This document shows, one piece after another, positions 25,160 to 32,908 of a stretch of 64,000 bases of DNA. Within the stretch, counting starts at the first letter, position 1. Every line of letters starts with the position of its first letter. Location of the stretch: the NCBI RefSeq assembly GCF_003610695.1, contig NZ_RAQH01000008.1:1-64000 (forward strand), given 5' to 3'. The translations under genes and the position numbers were made by a program. This DNA is from Epilithonimonas arachidiradicis. GTDB lineage: Bacteria > Bacteroidota > Bacteroidia > Flavobacteriales > Weeksellaceae. The notes beneath the pieces were generated by a model. That model was not told the origin of the DNA. It saw only the letters and a list, made by a program, of their open reading frames with translations, and searched no databases.

Positions 25160-26236
25160 ATGCGCACAATTTTACGATATATTGTTTCACTAATATTTAT
25201 TGCTTCAGGATTTGTAAAAGCAGTTGACTTAAAAGGATTCTCTTTCAAGTTGGAAGAGTATTTCTCTCCAATTGTTTTCAATTTACCGTTTTTGGAAAAA
25301 TATGCTTTGGCATTTTCAATCATTGTTGTTGTTCTGGAGTTGGTTTTAGGATTTATGTTATTGATGAAAATCAAGCTTAAAGAAACGCTTTATGCATTGA
25401 TTGGACTTTGTGTTTTCTTTGGTTTTCTTACGTTTTATTCAGCTTATTATAATGTTGTAACAGATTGTGGATGTTTCGGAGATGCTCTGAAATTCACGCC
25501 TTGGCAATCATTCTGGAAAGATATTACACTTTTGGTTTTATTAATCGTATTAGCTTTTCTTTATAGAAAAAGAGAAGAAGATGAAAAGGTAAGATTTGGA
25601 AAATTACCATTGCTAGGTGTTTTTATTTTAATAATGATTTTCGTGATGTACAGAGGAATTGCTCACGAGCCGATGATAGATTTCAGAGCTTATTCTATTG
25701 GAACTGATTTAGCGGCTGAGAAACAAAAAATAGCACAAAATCCTTCTGAATATAAGACTTTTTATTCACTTAAAAATTCTAAAACCAACGAGGTTAAAAA
25801 AGTAGATCAGGACGAATACATCAACAAAGAATATTGGAAAGACACCAACTGGCAAATCGAAGATGGAAAAACAACTTCCGAAATTGCTAAAAAAGGTTAC
25901 GAATCAGAAATCTCAAAATTCAAAGTAGAAGACGCCAATGGAAATCCAATTACAGACGAAATCCTGAAGGAATCAAGAGTTGTTTTAGTGTTCACATACA
26001 AACCAAAAGAGGCAGATTCCGAGTTGGTTAAAAAAATAGAAACTAAAGCTTTGACTGAAAAAGCAAAGGTCTACGGAATCAGCACACAGCCTAATTTCTA
26101 TAAACAAATCCCAAATTATCTAATGGACGAAATCGCAATCAAAACCATCGCGAGAAGCAATCCTTTTATATTGATTTTGGAAAAAGGAAAAATAGTGGAA
26201 AAATTAGGAGCAAAAGATTATTTAAATCAAGATTAA
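25160..26236 (+). CDS. DoxX/MauE-like membrane protein (BT_3928 family)
   Basis: A 358-residue protein. Its N-terminal half has four hydrophobic segments (IVSLIFIASGFVKAVD, FSIIVVVLELVLGFMLL, LYALIGLCVFFGFLTFYS, DITLLVLLIVLAFLYR) and the motif TDCGCFGDALK of MauE/DoxX-like proteins. A further segment near residue 155 leads to a soluble C-terminal part with a thioredoxin-like look (RVVLVFTYKPKEAD, AKVYGIST). It is presumably a redox-associated membrane protein; the Cys-Gly-Cys-Phe-Gly site suggests vitamin K epoxide reductase-like or DsbD-like chemistry, which is not proven. It lies 8 bp before the TerB-like gene. Confidence 0.85.
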   Translation: MRTILRYIVSLIFIASGFVKAVDLKGFSFKLEEYFSPIVFNLPFLEKYALAFSIIVVVLELVLGFMLLMKIKLKETLYALIGLCVFFGFLTFYSAYYNVVTDCGCFGDALKFTPWQSFWKDITLLVLLIVLAFLYRKREEDEKVRFGKLPLLGVFILIMIFVMYRGIAHEPMIDFRAYSIGTDLAAEKQKIAQNPSEYKTFYSLKNSKTNEVKKVDQDEYINKEYWKDTNWQIEDGKTTSEIAKKGYESEISKFKVEDANGNPITDEILKESRVVLVFTYKPKEADSELVKKIETKALTEKAKVYGISTQPNFYKQIPNYLMDEIAIKTIARSNPFILILEKGKIVEKLGAKDYLNQD

Positions 26237-26244
26237 ATTATATA

Positions 26245-26595
26245 ATGAGAAAATCAAATAAACCTATCGCAGGCTATCATTTATTAATGATTTTGTCCGC
26301 TGTGGACGGCATTATCAAGCCAGAAGAAGGGCTGAAAGTTCAGGAATATATGGCAGAAGAATTTCCGTTCCGTCTCAATCTGGATGACGAATTGGAAATC
26401 ATTGCACAACTCACTTCTGACCAGTGGAAAGACCATTTTGAATTTCACGCAAAATGTTTTGAAGACGATTCTACTGAAGCGGAAAGAAAAGACTTTATCC
26501 AGTTTGCAAAATCACTGATTAAAGCTGATAATGAAGTAAGTGATGAAGAACATCAATTCTACACATTATTAAAAAATATTTGGAACTTAAATTAA
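26245..26595 (+). CDS. TerB-like helical protein
   Basis: A 116-residue protein with a TerB-like arrangement: LLMILSAVDGIIKPEEGLKVQEYMAEEF at the front and FIQFAKSLIKADNEVSDEEHQFYTLLKNIW at the back. Acidic Asp-Gly and Asp-Asn-Glu loops precede each helix pair and could bind a metal. TerB domains occur in tellurite-resistance and stress systems, but many stand-alone members have unknown roles. It sits between the DoxX-like gene and tpiA with 7-8 bp spacings, so it is very likely co-transcribed with them. Confidence 0.75.
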   Translation: MRKSNKPIAGYHLLMILSAVDGIIKPEEGLKVQEYMAEEFPFRLNLDDELEIIAQLTSDQWKDHFEFHAKCFEDDSTEAERKDFIQFAKSLIKADNEVSDEEHQFYTLLKNIWNLN

Positions 26596-26602
26596 AAATA
26601 TA

Positions 26603-27364
26603 ATGAGAAAGAACATTGTTGCAGGAAACTGGAAAATGAATAAAACTTATGCTGAAGCGCAGGAATTGATGGCTCAGCTCTTAGAATACAAAAAAAATAA
26701 CACGACCAACTGCGAGGTTTACATCGCTCCGCCAGCTTTGTATCTTACAACTGCGAAAGAAGTTTTCAAAAATGGAGAAGTAGGCGTTTTCTCTCAAGAC
26801 GTTTCTGAGTATGCAAGTGGCGCTTATACAGGCGAAATTTCTGTTGATATGTTGGCGTCTGTTGATGCAGACGGAAGTTTGGTTTCGCATTCCGAGAGAA
26901 GAACTTTCCACGGAGAAACCGACAGCCACGCCAATAGAAAAGTAAAAGCGCTATTGGACAAAGGTTTGACGCCAATCTATTGCAATGGCGAAAAATTGGA
27001 AGAAAGAAAAGCAGGAAGACATTTCGAAGTTGTAAAAAACCAAACAGAAACTGCTCTTTTTACTTTATCTGCAGAAGAAATCAAAAAAGTAGTGATTGCT
27101 TACGAACCAGTTTGGGCTATCGGAACCGGCGAAACAGCAACCGCAGAGCAGGCTCAGGAAGTTCATGCTTACATCAGAAGCCTGATTGCTGACAAATACG
27201 GAAAAGAAGTTGCTGACGAAGTTTCTATCCTTTACGGAGGAAGTGTAAAACCAGATAACGCTAAAGAAATCTTTTCTCAACCCGATGTTGATGGCGGTTT
27301 GATTGGCGGTGCAGCACTTAAAATTGAAGATTTTTCAAAAATTATTGAGGGATTCAACGCTTAA
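26603..27364 (+). CDS. tpiA: Triosephosphate isomerase
   Basis: A 253-residue TIM barrel interconverting dihydroxyacetone phosphate and glyceraldehyde 3-phosphate. The catalytic residues are seen in NWKMNKT (Lys near 12), SHSERR (His near 97) and AYEPVWAIGTG (Glu near 170). The phosphate-binding YGGSVKPDN and GGLIGGAAL loops are intact. It is the last gene of the DUF1599 cluster and is followed by its own terminator. Confidence 0.97.
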   Translation: MRKNIVAGNWKMNKTYAEAQELMAQLLEYKKNNTTNCEVYIAPPALYLTTAKEVFKNGEVGVFSQDVSEYASGAYTGEISVDMLASVDADGSLVSHSERRTFHGETDSHANRKVKALLDKGLTPIYCNGEKLEERKAGRHFEVVKNQTETALFTLSAEEIKKVVIAYEPVWAIGTGETATAEQAQEVHAYIRSLIADKYGKEVADEVSILYGGSVKPDNAKEIFSQPDVDGGLIGGAALKIEDFSKIIEGFNA

Positions 27365-27379
27365 AATATATATCGTCAG

Positions 27380-27411
27380 AGCTGATACGAAAGGTGTCAG
27401 CTTTGTTTTTT
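27380..27411 (+). terminator. Terminator of tpiA
   Basis: AGCTGATAC pairs with GTGTCAGCT (one U-G pair) around GAAAG, then TTGTTTTTT. It begins 16 bp past the tpiA stop codon. Confidence 0.85.
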
Positions 27412-27413
27412 AG

Positions 27414-27536
27414 GAGCTTAATCCCGCTTTCCACTATATCTTTTTTGTTTTTAGGCGATTTGTCATTCAATCGAACTGAGGAACAAAAACAAAAAAGGAT
27501 GCCGTTGCAATCGGGGCTATGGGATTTGTCATCCAA
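27414..27536. repeat. Long imperfect inverted repeat, candidate structured RNA or mobile element
   Basis: The core arms CTTTTTTGTTTTT (27440-27452) and AAAAACAAAAAAG (27485-27497) are a perfect 13-bp inverted repeat with a 32-nt loop. An outer pair AATCCC (27420-27425) / GGGATT (27521-27526) extends the structure to about 107 bp. Inside it, GATTTGTCATTCAA (27457-27470) recurs as GATTTGTCATCCAA (27523-27536). From memory, strings with CCCGCTTTCC and GGATGCCG flanking such arms recur between genes in Flavobacteriia; I cannot verify that here. Confidence 0.6.
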
Positions 27537-27579
27537 CCAATTTTGTCATTTTATATGGAGGATTATTCAAAATTATACA

Positions 27580-27978
27580 ATGAAAATAGAACACTTAGGA
27601 ATAGCCGTAAAATCTTTATCAGACTCAGATGATTTGTTTTCCCGGCTTTTGGGAAAACCAAATTACAAACACGAATCTGTAGAAAGAGAAGGCGTAACAA
27701 CATCATTCTACGAGCTTGGAGAAAGCAAAATCGAACTTTTAGAAGCCTCAAATCCAGAAAGTCCAATTGCTAAATTCCTCGATAAAAAAGGAGAAGGAAT
27801 CCATCATATTGCATTTGGAGTAGAAAATATCCAAACTGAAATCGAACGATTAAAAAAAGAAGGATTTATTTTCATTTCAGAAGAGCCGAAAGAAGGTGCT
27901 GATAACAAATTAGTTGTTTTTCTGCATCCTAAATCAACCAATGGCGTGTTGGTAGAATTGTGTCAAGAAAAACCTTGA
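27580..27978 (+). CDS. mce: Methylmalonyl-CoA epimerase
   Basis: A 132-residue VOC-fold protein beginning MKIEHLGIAVKSLSDSDDLFSRLLGKP. It has GESKIELLEASNPESPIAKFL, GEGIHHIAFGVENIQTEIERL and PKSTNGVLVELCQ, which match methylmalonyl-CoA epimerases. The metal ligands are His5, His83-region and Glu near the end (VELCQ). It converts (S)- to (R)-methylmalonyl-CoA for the succinyl-CoA/propionate route. An in-frame extension of 62 codons upstream runs through the inverted-repeat element and is not coding, so I use the ATG at 27580. Confidence 0.92.
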   Translation: MKIEHLGIAVKSLSDSDDLFSRLLGKPNYKHESVEREGVTTSFYELGESKIELLEASNPESPIAKFLDKKGEGIHHIAFGVENIQTEIERLKKEGFIFISEEPKEGADNKLVVFLHPKSTNGVLVELCQEKP

Positions 27979-27983
27979 AAAGT

Positions 27984-28013
27984 TTGGTAGATAAAGAAAT
28001 TTTGTTATTTTTG
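27984..28013 (+). promoter_or_regulatory. Promoter of the CAT-anticodon tRNA
   Basis: TTG (27984-27986), 19-bp spacer, TATTTTTG (28006-28013): an exact match to the Bacteroidetes promoter consensus, starting 6 bp after the epimerase stop codon and ending 27 bp before the tRNA. Confidence 0.85.
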
Positions 28014-28040
28014 CACACACAAAATTTAACCAAATTTTGA

Positions 28041-28114
28041 GGTCCTATAGCTCAGTTGGTTAGAGCACCTGACTCATAATCAGGTGGTCCCTGGTTCGAG
28101 CCCAGGTGGGACCA
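28041..28114 (+). tRNA. tRNA with CAT anticodon, probably tRNA-Ile2 (or elongator tRNA-Met)
   Basis: A 74-nt cloverleaf: acceptor GGTCCTA/TGGGACC (one T-G pair), D-arm with AGTTGGTTAGAGC, anticodon stem CCTGA/TCAGG with loop CTCATAA (anticodon CAT), and a T-arm with GGTTCGAG. CCA is not encoded in full (ACAA follows the acceptor). The acceptor has C4-G69 and C5-G68, which are reported determinants for lysidine modification of tRNA-Ile2 in E. coli, while E. coli elongator tRNA-Met has other pairs there. I therefore lean to tRNA-Ile2. Confidence 0.95.
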
Positions 28115-28119
28115 CAATA

Positions 28120-28160
28120 AAACCCTTGAATATGTAGATATTTCAAGGGTTTATTTTTTT
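28120..28160 (+). terminator. Terminator of the tRNA gene
   Basis: AAACCCTTGAA (28120-28130) pairs perfectly with TTCAAGGGTTT (28142-28152), then ATTTTTTTT. It ends the tRNA transcript six bases after the mature 3' end. Confidence 0.9.
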
Positions 28161-28286
28161 TACATAAAAAACGTTGTAATTATAATACATTAAGTTTAAT
28201 ATTTTTTAACATTACAAATAAGAAATCTAGATTCTAAAGGACTTATATTTGTAAAATTATTTTTCTACGATAAAATTATCAATGCT

Positions 28287-28625
28287 GTGAGGGGGCAAAC
28301 TTTCAAATCATTTATTTTTTTATGTTTTTCTTTTTTATTTGCTCAGTTCAATTCGCAATGGGCGGATAATTTCCTGCGCAGTTCTTCAGCTTCCATTTGT
28401 CCGCATGAACTGATTGCAGAAATGATGACAGAAACCTTTCTAAATACAAAGGCAGTCACAATTGTCGTCAAAAATGTTAGCAAACAATTTGTAGAAATTC
28501 ACAGTTCTTACTTCAAGAATTCTGAAGAAACTGTTTTAAAAACTGAAAAAGTTCAGGATCAGGTCATTTCTACGACTCTCTTCTGTGCGATAAAATCATA
28601 CCTTCATCTTCTCCAGTTATTCTAA
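28287..28625 (+). CDS. Small exported protein before the RND efflux operon
   Basis: A possible 112-residue protein with a plausible signal peptide (TFKSFIFLCFSFLFAQFNSQ) and a short body (HELIAEMMTETFLNTKAVTIVVKNVSKQFVEIHSSYF). The start would be GTG at 28287; the nearby ATG at 28282 is out of frame and closed at once. It lies 60 bp before the efflux adaptor on the same strand. I recognise no family. The codon use looks coding, but with a GTG start and no homolog in mind, the call is tentative. Confidence 0.5.
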   Translation: MRGQTFKSFIFLCFSFLFAQFNSQWADNFLRSSSASICPHELIAEMMTETFLNTKAVTIVVKNVSKQFVEIHSSYFKNSEETVLKTEKVQDQVISTTLFCAIKSYLHLLQLF

Positions 28626-28685
28626 AACATCAAGACCTAAAATCCAAATTATTTTTCGTCAAGTTTTAGTAATAAAAATTCTATA

Positions 28686-29774
28686 ATGAATACAAAAAGT
28701 TTCATACAGTGCCTTGTTGCATTCGTATGCGTAGTTTCTTGTGGTAAAAATGCCCAGAATAAAAATAAAGATAACAAAGAAGTACCCGTTTTTGAGGTCA
28801 AGCAAAAAGATACATTAGTCAGCAATCAGTTTGTAACGGATATTCAGGCTAAAAGAAATGTCGAAATCCGTTCAAGAATCGATGGAATCGTAGATCACAT
28901 TTATGTAAATGAAGGTCAGTTTGTGAAAAGAGGTCAGGCTTTATTCAAAATCAATGATGCCGAATTACAGATGGAGCTTCTCAAAGCCAATGCAACCATA
29001 AAGCAGACTCAGGCCGATATGCGAATCGCCGAAGTTGAATTAAAGCAGATTGAAAGTCTTCACGCCAAAAAATTCGTTGCCAATAACGAACTGGAGTTGG
29101 TTAAAGCTAAATTATCTGCAGCAAAAGCAAAACACGCCTTTGCAGATGCAGAGAAAAAAACGGTGTTGCAGAAAATTAGTTTTACAACCGTTACAGCGCC
29201 TTTTGATGGGGTAATTGATATTATTCCTCACAAAGACGGAAGTCTGGTAACCAACGGAACTTTACTCACGACTTTGTCTCAGCTCGATGAGGTTTTTGCC
29301 TATTTTTCAATTCCTGAAAACCAATATTTCGAATTGTTAGCGAATGACAAATTAGGAAAACACCAGAAAATTGAATTAACGCTTCCCAACGGAATGGCAT
29401 ATCAGTTTAATGGTGCCTTAAAGTCAGCAGAAAGTGAAATCGACAGAGCAACAGGTTCGATTCGCTATAAAGTTTTATTTCCCAATCCTAATCGTTTAAT
29501 CAAACACGGAACTTCTGGAAAACTCACGATTTCTGAAGTTCAGAATAATGCATTGATGATTCCTCAGAAGGCAACATTCTCGATTCAGGATAAAACCTAC
29601 ATTTTCAAGGTAGATAGAAACAATAAAGTGAAGATGACCAACATCGAGGTCGGAACAGCTTTAAAGGATTCCTATCTCGTGGAAAGCGGTCTCAAAAAAG
29701 GAGATTTGATTATTTATGAAGGCACTCAGTCGCTCAAAGACGGAGACGAAATCAAAATCAAGAACAGGCTTTAA
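28686..29774 (+). CDS. RND efflux periplasmic adaptor (MFP) lipoprotein
   Basis: A 362-residue membrane fusion protein. The lipobox VVSCGKN places the lipidated Cys near residue 19. The core follows the MFP order: lipoyl half (VEIRSRIDGIVDHIYVNEGQFVKRGQALFKIND), an alpha-hairpin (about 95-155), the second lipoyl half (VTAPFDGVIDIIPHKDGSLV) and a beta-barrel (GSIRYKVLFPNPNRLIKHGTSGKLTI). It links the inner membrane permease to the outer membrane channel. It begins the three-gene efflux operon, 17 bp before the permease gene. Confidence 0.93.
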   Translation: MNTKSFIQCLVAFVCVVSCGKNAQNKNKDNKEVPVFEVKQKDTLVSNQFVTDIQAKRNVEIRSRIDGIVDHIYVNEGQFVKRGQALFKINDAELQMELLKANATIKQTQADMRIAEVELKQIESLHAKKFVANNELELVKAKLSAAKAKHAFADAEKKTVLQKISFTTVTAPFDGVIDIIPHKDGSLVTNGTLLTTLSQLDEVFAYFSIPENQYFELLANDKLGKHQKIELTLPNGMAYQFNGALKSAESEIDRATGSIRYKVLFPNPNRLIKHGTSGKLTISEVQNNALMIPQKATFSIQDKTYIFKVDRNNKVKMTNIEVGTALKDSYLVESGLKKGDLIIYEGTQSLKDGDEIKIKNRL

Positions 29775-29791
29775 TTCTTAAATAATCAATT

Positions 29792-32700
29792 ATGGTAGAG
29801 ATGTTTATAAAACGAAAGGTTCTTTCGTTGGTGATTTCCATTGTCTTTGTTTTGGTAGGAATTATGGCGTTGACGAAGATGCCCATTACCCAATTCCCCG
29901 ACATTGTTCCGCCTTCCGTAACGGTGACGGCAAAATATACAGGAGCTAATGCCGAAGTTTCTGCAGATGCAGTGGCTTTGCCTTTGGAACGTGCCATTAA
30001 CGGTGTTCCGGGAATGACTTATATGTCAACAGTGACTTCCAATGACGGACTGACTTTAATTCAGGTCTTTTTTGAAGTCGGGACAGATCCAGATTTAGCG
30101 GCGGTAAATGTTCAGAACAGAGTGACAACAATTTTGGATGAATTGCCCGAAGAAGTAATCAGAGCGGGAGTTACCACGGAGAAGGAGGTGAACAGTATGT
30201 TGATGTATCTGAACATTACAAGTACAGACCCAAGTCAGGATGAGCAGTTTATCTATAACTTCACTGACATTAATGTTCTTCAGGAACTGAAGCGTCTGGA
30301 TGGAGTAGGCCGTGCTGAAATTATGGGGCAGAAAGAATATTCGATGCGTGTCTGGCTCGACCCTCAGAAAATGGCGGTTTACAATATTTCAGCGGATGAA
30401 GTTGTGAATTCCCTTCAGAAACAGAATATTTCCGCTGCTCCGGGAAAAGTCGGTGAATCTTCCGGTAAAAAAGCAGGTCAGTTGCAATATGTTGTTAAGT
30501 ATAAAGGTAAATTTTTTGAACCTAAACAATACGAAGAAATTCCAATCAGAGCGGATGAAGAAGGAACAATTTTAAAACTGAAAGATATTGCCAAAGTGGA
30601 ATTTGGTGCAATGACGTACGGAATGGTTTCAAAAACAGACGGCAGACCTTCCGCATCGATTATGATGAAACAGAGACCGGGTTCAAACGCTTCGGAAGTG
30701 ATTCAGAATGTGAAAGATAAAATGGCAGAACTGAAAGTCAATTCTTTCCCTCCCGGAATGGATTACAATATGGCGTATGACGTTTCGAGATTTTTGGATG
30801 CTTCGATAAGTGCTGTTTTAAAAACTTTAGTGGAAGCATTCATTCTCGTGGCGATTGTGGTTTTCCTTTTCCTTCAGGATTGGCGTTCTACACTGATTCC
30901 TGTTTTGGCGGTTCCTGTCGCATTGGTCGGAACATTTGCGTTTATGGATATGCTGGATTTCTCCGTGAATTTGTTGACGCTTTTTGCCTTGGTTTTAGCC
31001 ATCGGAATTGTCGTCGATAACGCAATTGTCGTCGTCGAGGCGGTTCACGTTAAAATGGAAGAAGGTTATGCACCTTACGAAGCGACAGTGATTGCAACAA
31101 AAGAAATTGCAGGAGCAGTTGTAGCCATTACGTTGGTGATGTCGGCAGTGTTTCTTCCTGTAGCATTTCTGGACGGTCCGGTCGGCGTTTTTTACCGACA
31201 GTTTTCATTAACGCTGGCAATTAGTATTGTAATTTCCGGAATCAATGCATTAACGCTGACTCCGGCTTTATGTGCTTTAATTTTAAAATCTCACAATCAC
31301 GATAAAAAGAAAGGAATTATTGATAAATTCTTCAATAAGTTTAATATTTTCCTTGAAAAAGTAACCAATGGATATGTGAAGGTTTTATCAAAATTTGCCA
31401 CCCGAACCATCATAACTTTTGGATTATTGACGGTTTTCATTGTATTAACTTGGGGAACAACCAAATTTTTAGCCTCAGGATTCATTCCGATGGAAGATCA
31501 GGGAATGGCGTATGTAAGTGTAACAACTCCTCAAGGTGCAACGGTTGAAAGAACAGAAAAAGTTTTAGATGAAATCACAGCGATTGCAAAAAAAATCGAT
31601 GGTGTGGAAAACGTAACGACTTTGGCAGGGTACAGCGTTGTGACAGAAATTGCCGGTTCATCCTATGGAATGGCGATGATTAACCTGAAAGACTGGAGCG
31701 AAAGAGATAAATCCATCGAAGATTTCATTAAAGAATTAACAGAAAAAACAAAAGTGATTTCCGACGCTGAAATCGAAGCTTTTGCACCGCCAACTGTTCC
31801 CGGATTTGGTAACACGAGTGGTTTTGAGCTTCGTCTTCTCGACAGAACGGGCGGAAGTATCGAAAATATGGATAAAGTCACGAAAGATTTTGTCAAGAAA
31901 CTGAATGAAACGCCCGAACTGAAAAACAGTTTTACAAGTTTTGATGCCACTTTCCCGCAATATATGATCAATATTGATTATGATATGGCTTCGAAAAAAG
32001 GAATATCGGTGGATAATGCGATGTCGACGTTGCAGACGATGCTCGGTTCTTATTACGCAACCAATTTTATCCGATTCAGACAGATGTACAAAGTGATGGT
32101 TCAGGCAAGTCCGGAATACCGTGAAACGCCCGAAAGTATCCTGAATTTATATTTAAAAAATGATAAAGGCGAAATGGTTCCTTTCTCAACTTTCATCACG
32201 ATTGAAAGGGTGTATGGACCGGAAGTTTTAACCCGTTACAATATGTATATGTCTGCAATGATTAATGGTGAACCATCCGAAGGCTACAGTTCCGGAGATG
32301 CGATTGCTGCCGTCGAAAAAATTGCCGAAGAAAGCCTTCCCAAAGGTTTTGAAATCGAATGGTCGGGAATGACAAGGGAGGAAATTCTGTCGGGAAATCA
32401 AACGGTTTATATTTTCATTGTCTGTTTGGTTTTCGTCTATCTATTATTAGCAGCTCAATACGAAAGTTTCCTTTTACCGATGCCGGTTTTACTGAGTTTA
32501 CCCACAGGGATTTTCGGTTCTTACATTGCCTTGCTGGTTTGCGGATTGGATAACAACATTTACGCACAGGTTGCCTTGGTAATGTTAATTGGATTATTGG
32601 CTAAAAATGCCATCCTGATTGTAGAATTTGCCGTCGCAAGTCATAAAGAAGGAAATGATATTATTTCCGCAGCGATTGAGGGGGCAAAACAGCGTCTCCG

Positions 32701-32908
32701 TCCGATTTTGATGACCTCATTTGCATTTATTGCAGGATTGATTCCGTTGTGTATTGCTTCCGGAGCGGGAGCTATCGGAAACCGTTCGATCGGAACCGCA
32801 GCCGCAGGTGGAATGTTCATCGGAACCGTTTTCGGACTGATTATTATTCCGGGATTATACATTTTTTTCGCAACCCTTGAAAACAGAAAGAAGAATGAAA
32901 AGAAATAA
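29792..32908 (+). CDS. RND efflux permease (HAE1/AcrB family)
   Basis: A 1038-residue inner membrane pump. It has the usual 12-helix layout with two large periplasmic loops and the typical N-terminus MFIKRKVLSLVISIVFVLVGIMALTKMPITQFPDIVPP. The paired Asp residues of the proton relay are in LAIGIVVDNAIVVVEAVH (near 408), and the partner Lys in LIGLLAKNAILIVEF (near 940). The porter domain shows the AcrB-like VSTVTSNDGLTLIQVFFEVGTD. It is driven by proton motive force and is presumed to export hydrophobic drugs or toxic compounds; the substrate is not predictable. Confidence 0.95.
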   Translation: MVEMFIKRKVLSLVISIVFVLVGIMALTKMPITQFPDIVPPSVTVTAKYTGANAEVSADAVALPLERAINGVPGMTYMSTVTSNDGLTLIQVFFEVGTDPDLAAVNVQNRVTTILDELPEEVIRAGVTTEKEVNSMLMYLNITSTDPSQDEQFIYNFTDINVLQELKRLDGVGRAEIMGQKEYSMRVWLDPQKMAVYNISADEVVNSLQKQNISAAPGKVGESSGKKAGQLQYVVKYKGKFFEPKQYEEIPIRADEEGTILKLKDIAKVEFGAMTYGMVSKTDGRPSASIMMKQRPGSNASEVIQNVKDKMAELKVNSFPPGMDYNMAYDVSRFLDASISAVLKTLVEAFILVAIVVFLFLQDWRSTLIPVLAVPVALVGTFAFMDMLDFSVNLLTLFALVLAIGIVVDNAIVVVEAVHVKMEEGYAPYEATVIATKEIAGAVVAITLVMSAVFLPVAFLDGPVGVFYRQFSLTLAISIVISGINALTLTPALCALILKSHNHDKKKGIIDKFFNKFNIFLEKVTNGYVKVLSKFATRTIITFGLLTVFIVLTWGTTKFLASGFIPMEDQGMAYVSVTTPQGATVERTEKVLDEITAIAKKIDGVENVTTLAGYSVVTEIAGSSYGMAMINLKDWSERDKSIEDFIKELTEKTKVISDAEIEAFAPPTVPGFGNTSGFELRLLDRTGGSIENMDKVTKDFVKKLNETPELKNSFTSFDATFPQYMINIDYDMASKKGISVDNAMSTLQTMLGSYYATNFIRFRQMYKVMVQASPEYRETPESILNLYLKNDKGEMVPFSTFITIERVYGPEVLTRYNMYMSAMINGEPSEGYSSGDAIAAVEKIAEESLPKGFEIEWSGMTREEILSGNQTVYIFIVCLVFVYLLLAAQYESFLLPMPVLLSLPTGIFGSYIALLVCGLDNNIYAQVALVMLIGLLAKNAILIVEFAVASHKEGNDIISAAIEGAKQRLRPILMTSFAFIAGLIPLCIASGAGAIGNRSIGTAAAGGMFIGTVFGLIIIPGLYIFFATLENRKKNEKK

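Noticed and set aside
27394-27579. N-terminal 62-codon extension of the methylmalonyl-CoA epimerase
   Set aside because: The extension runs through the inverted-repeat element and lacks family homology; the ATG at 27580 gives the normal length.
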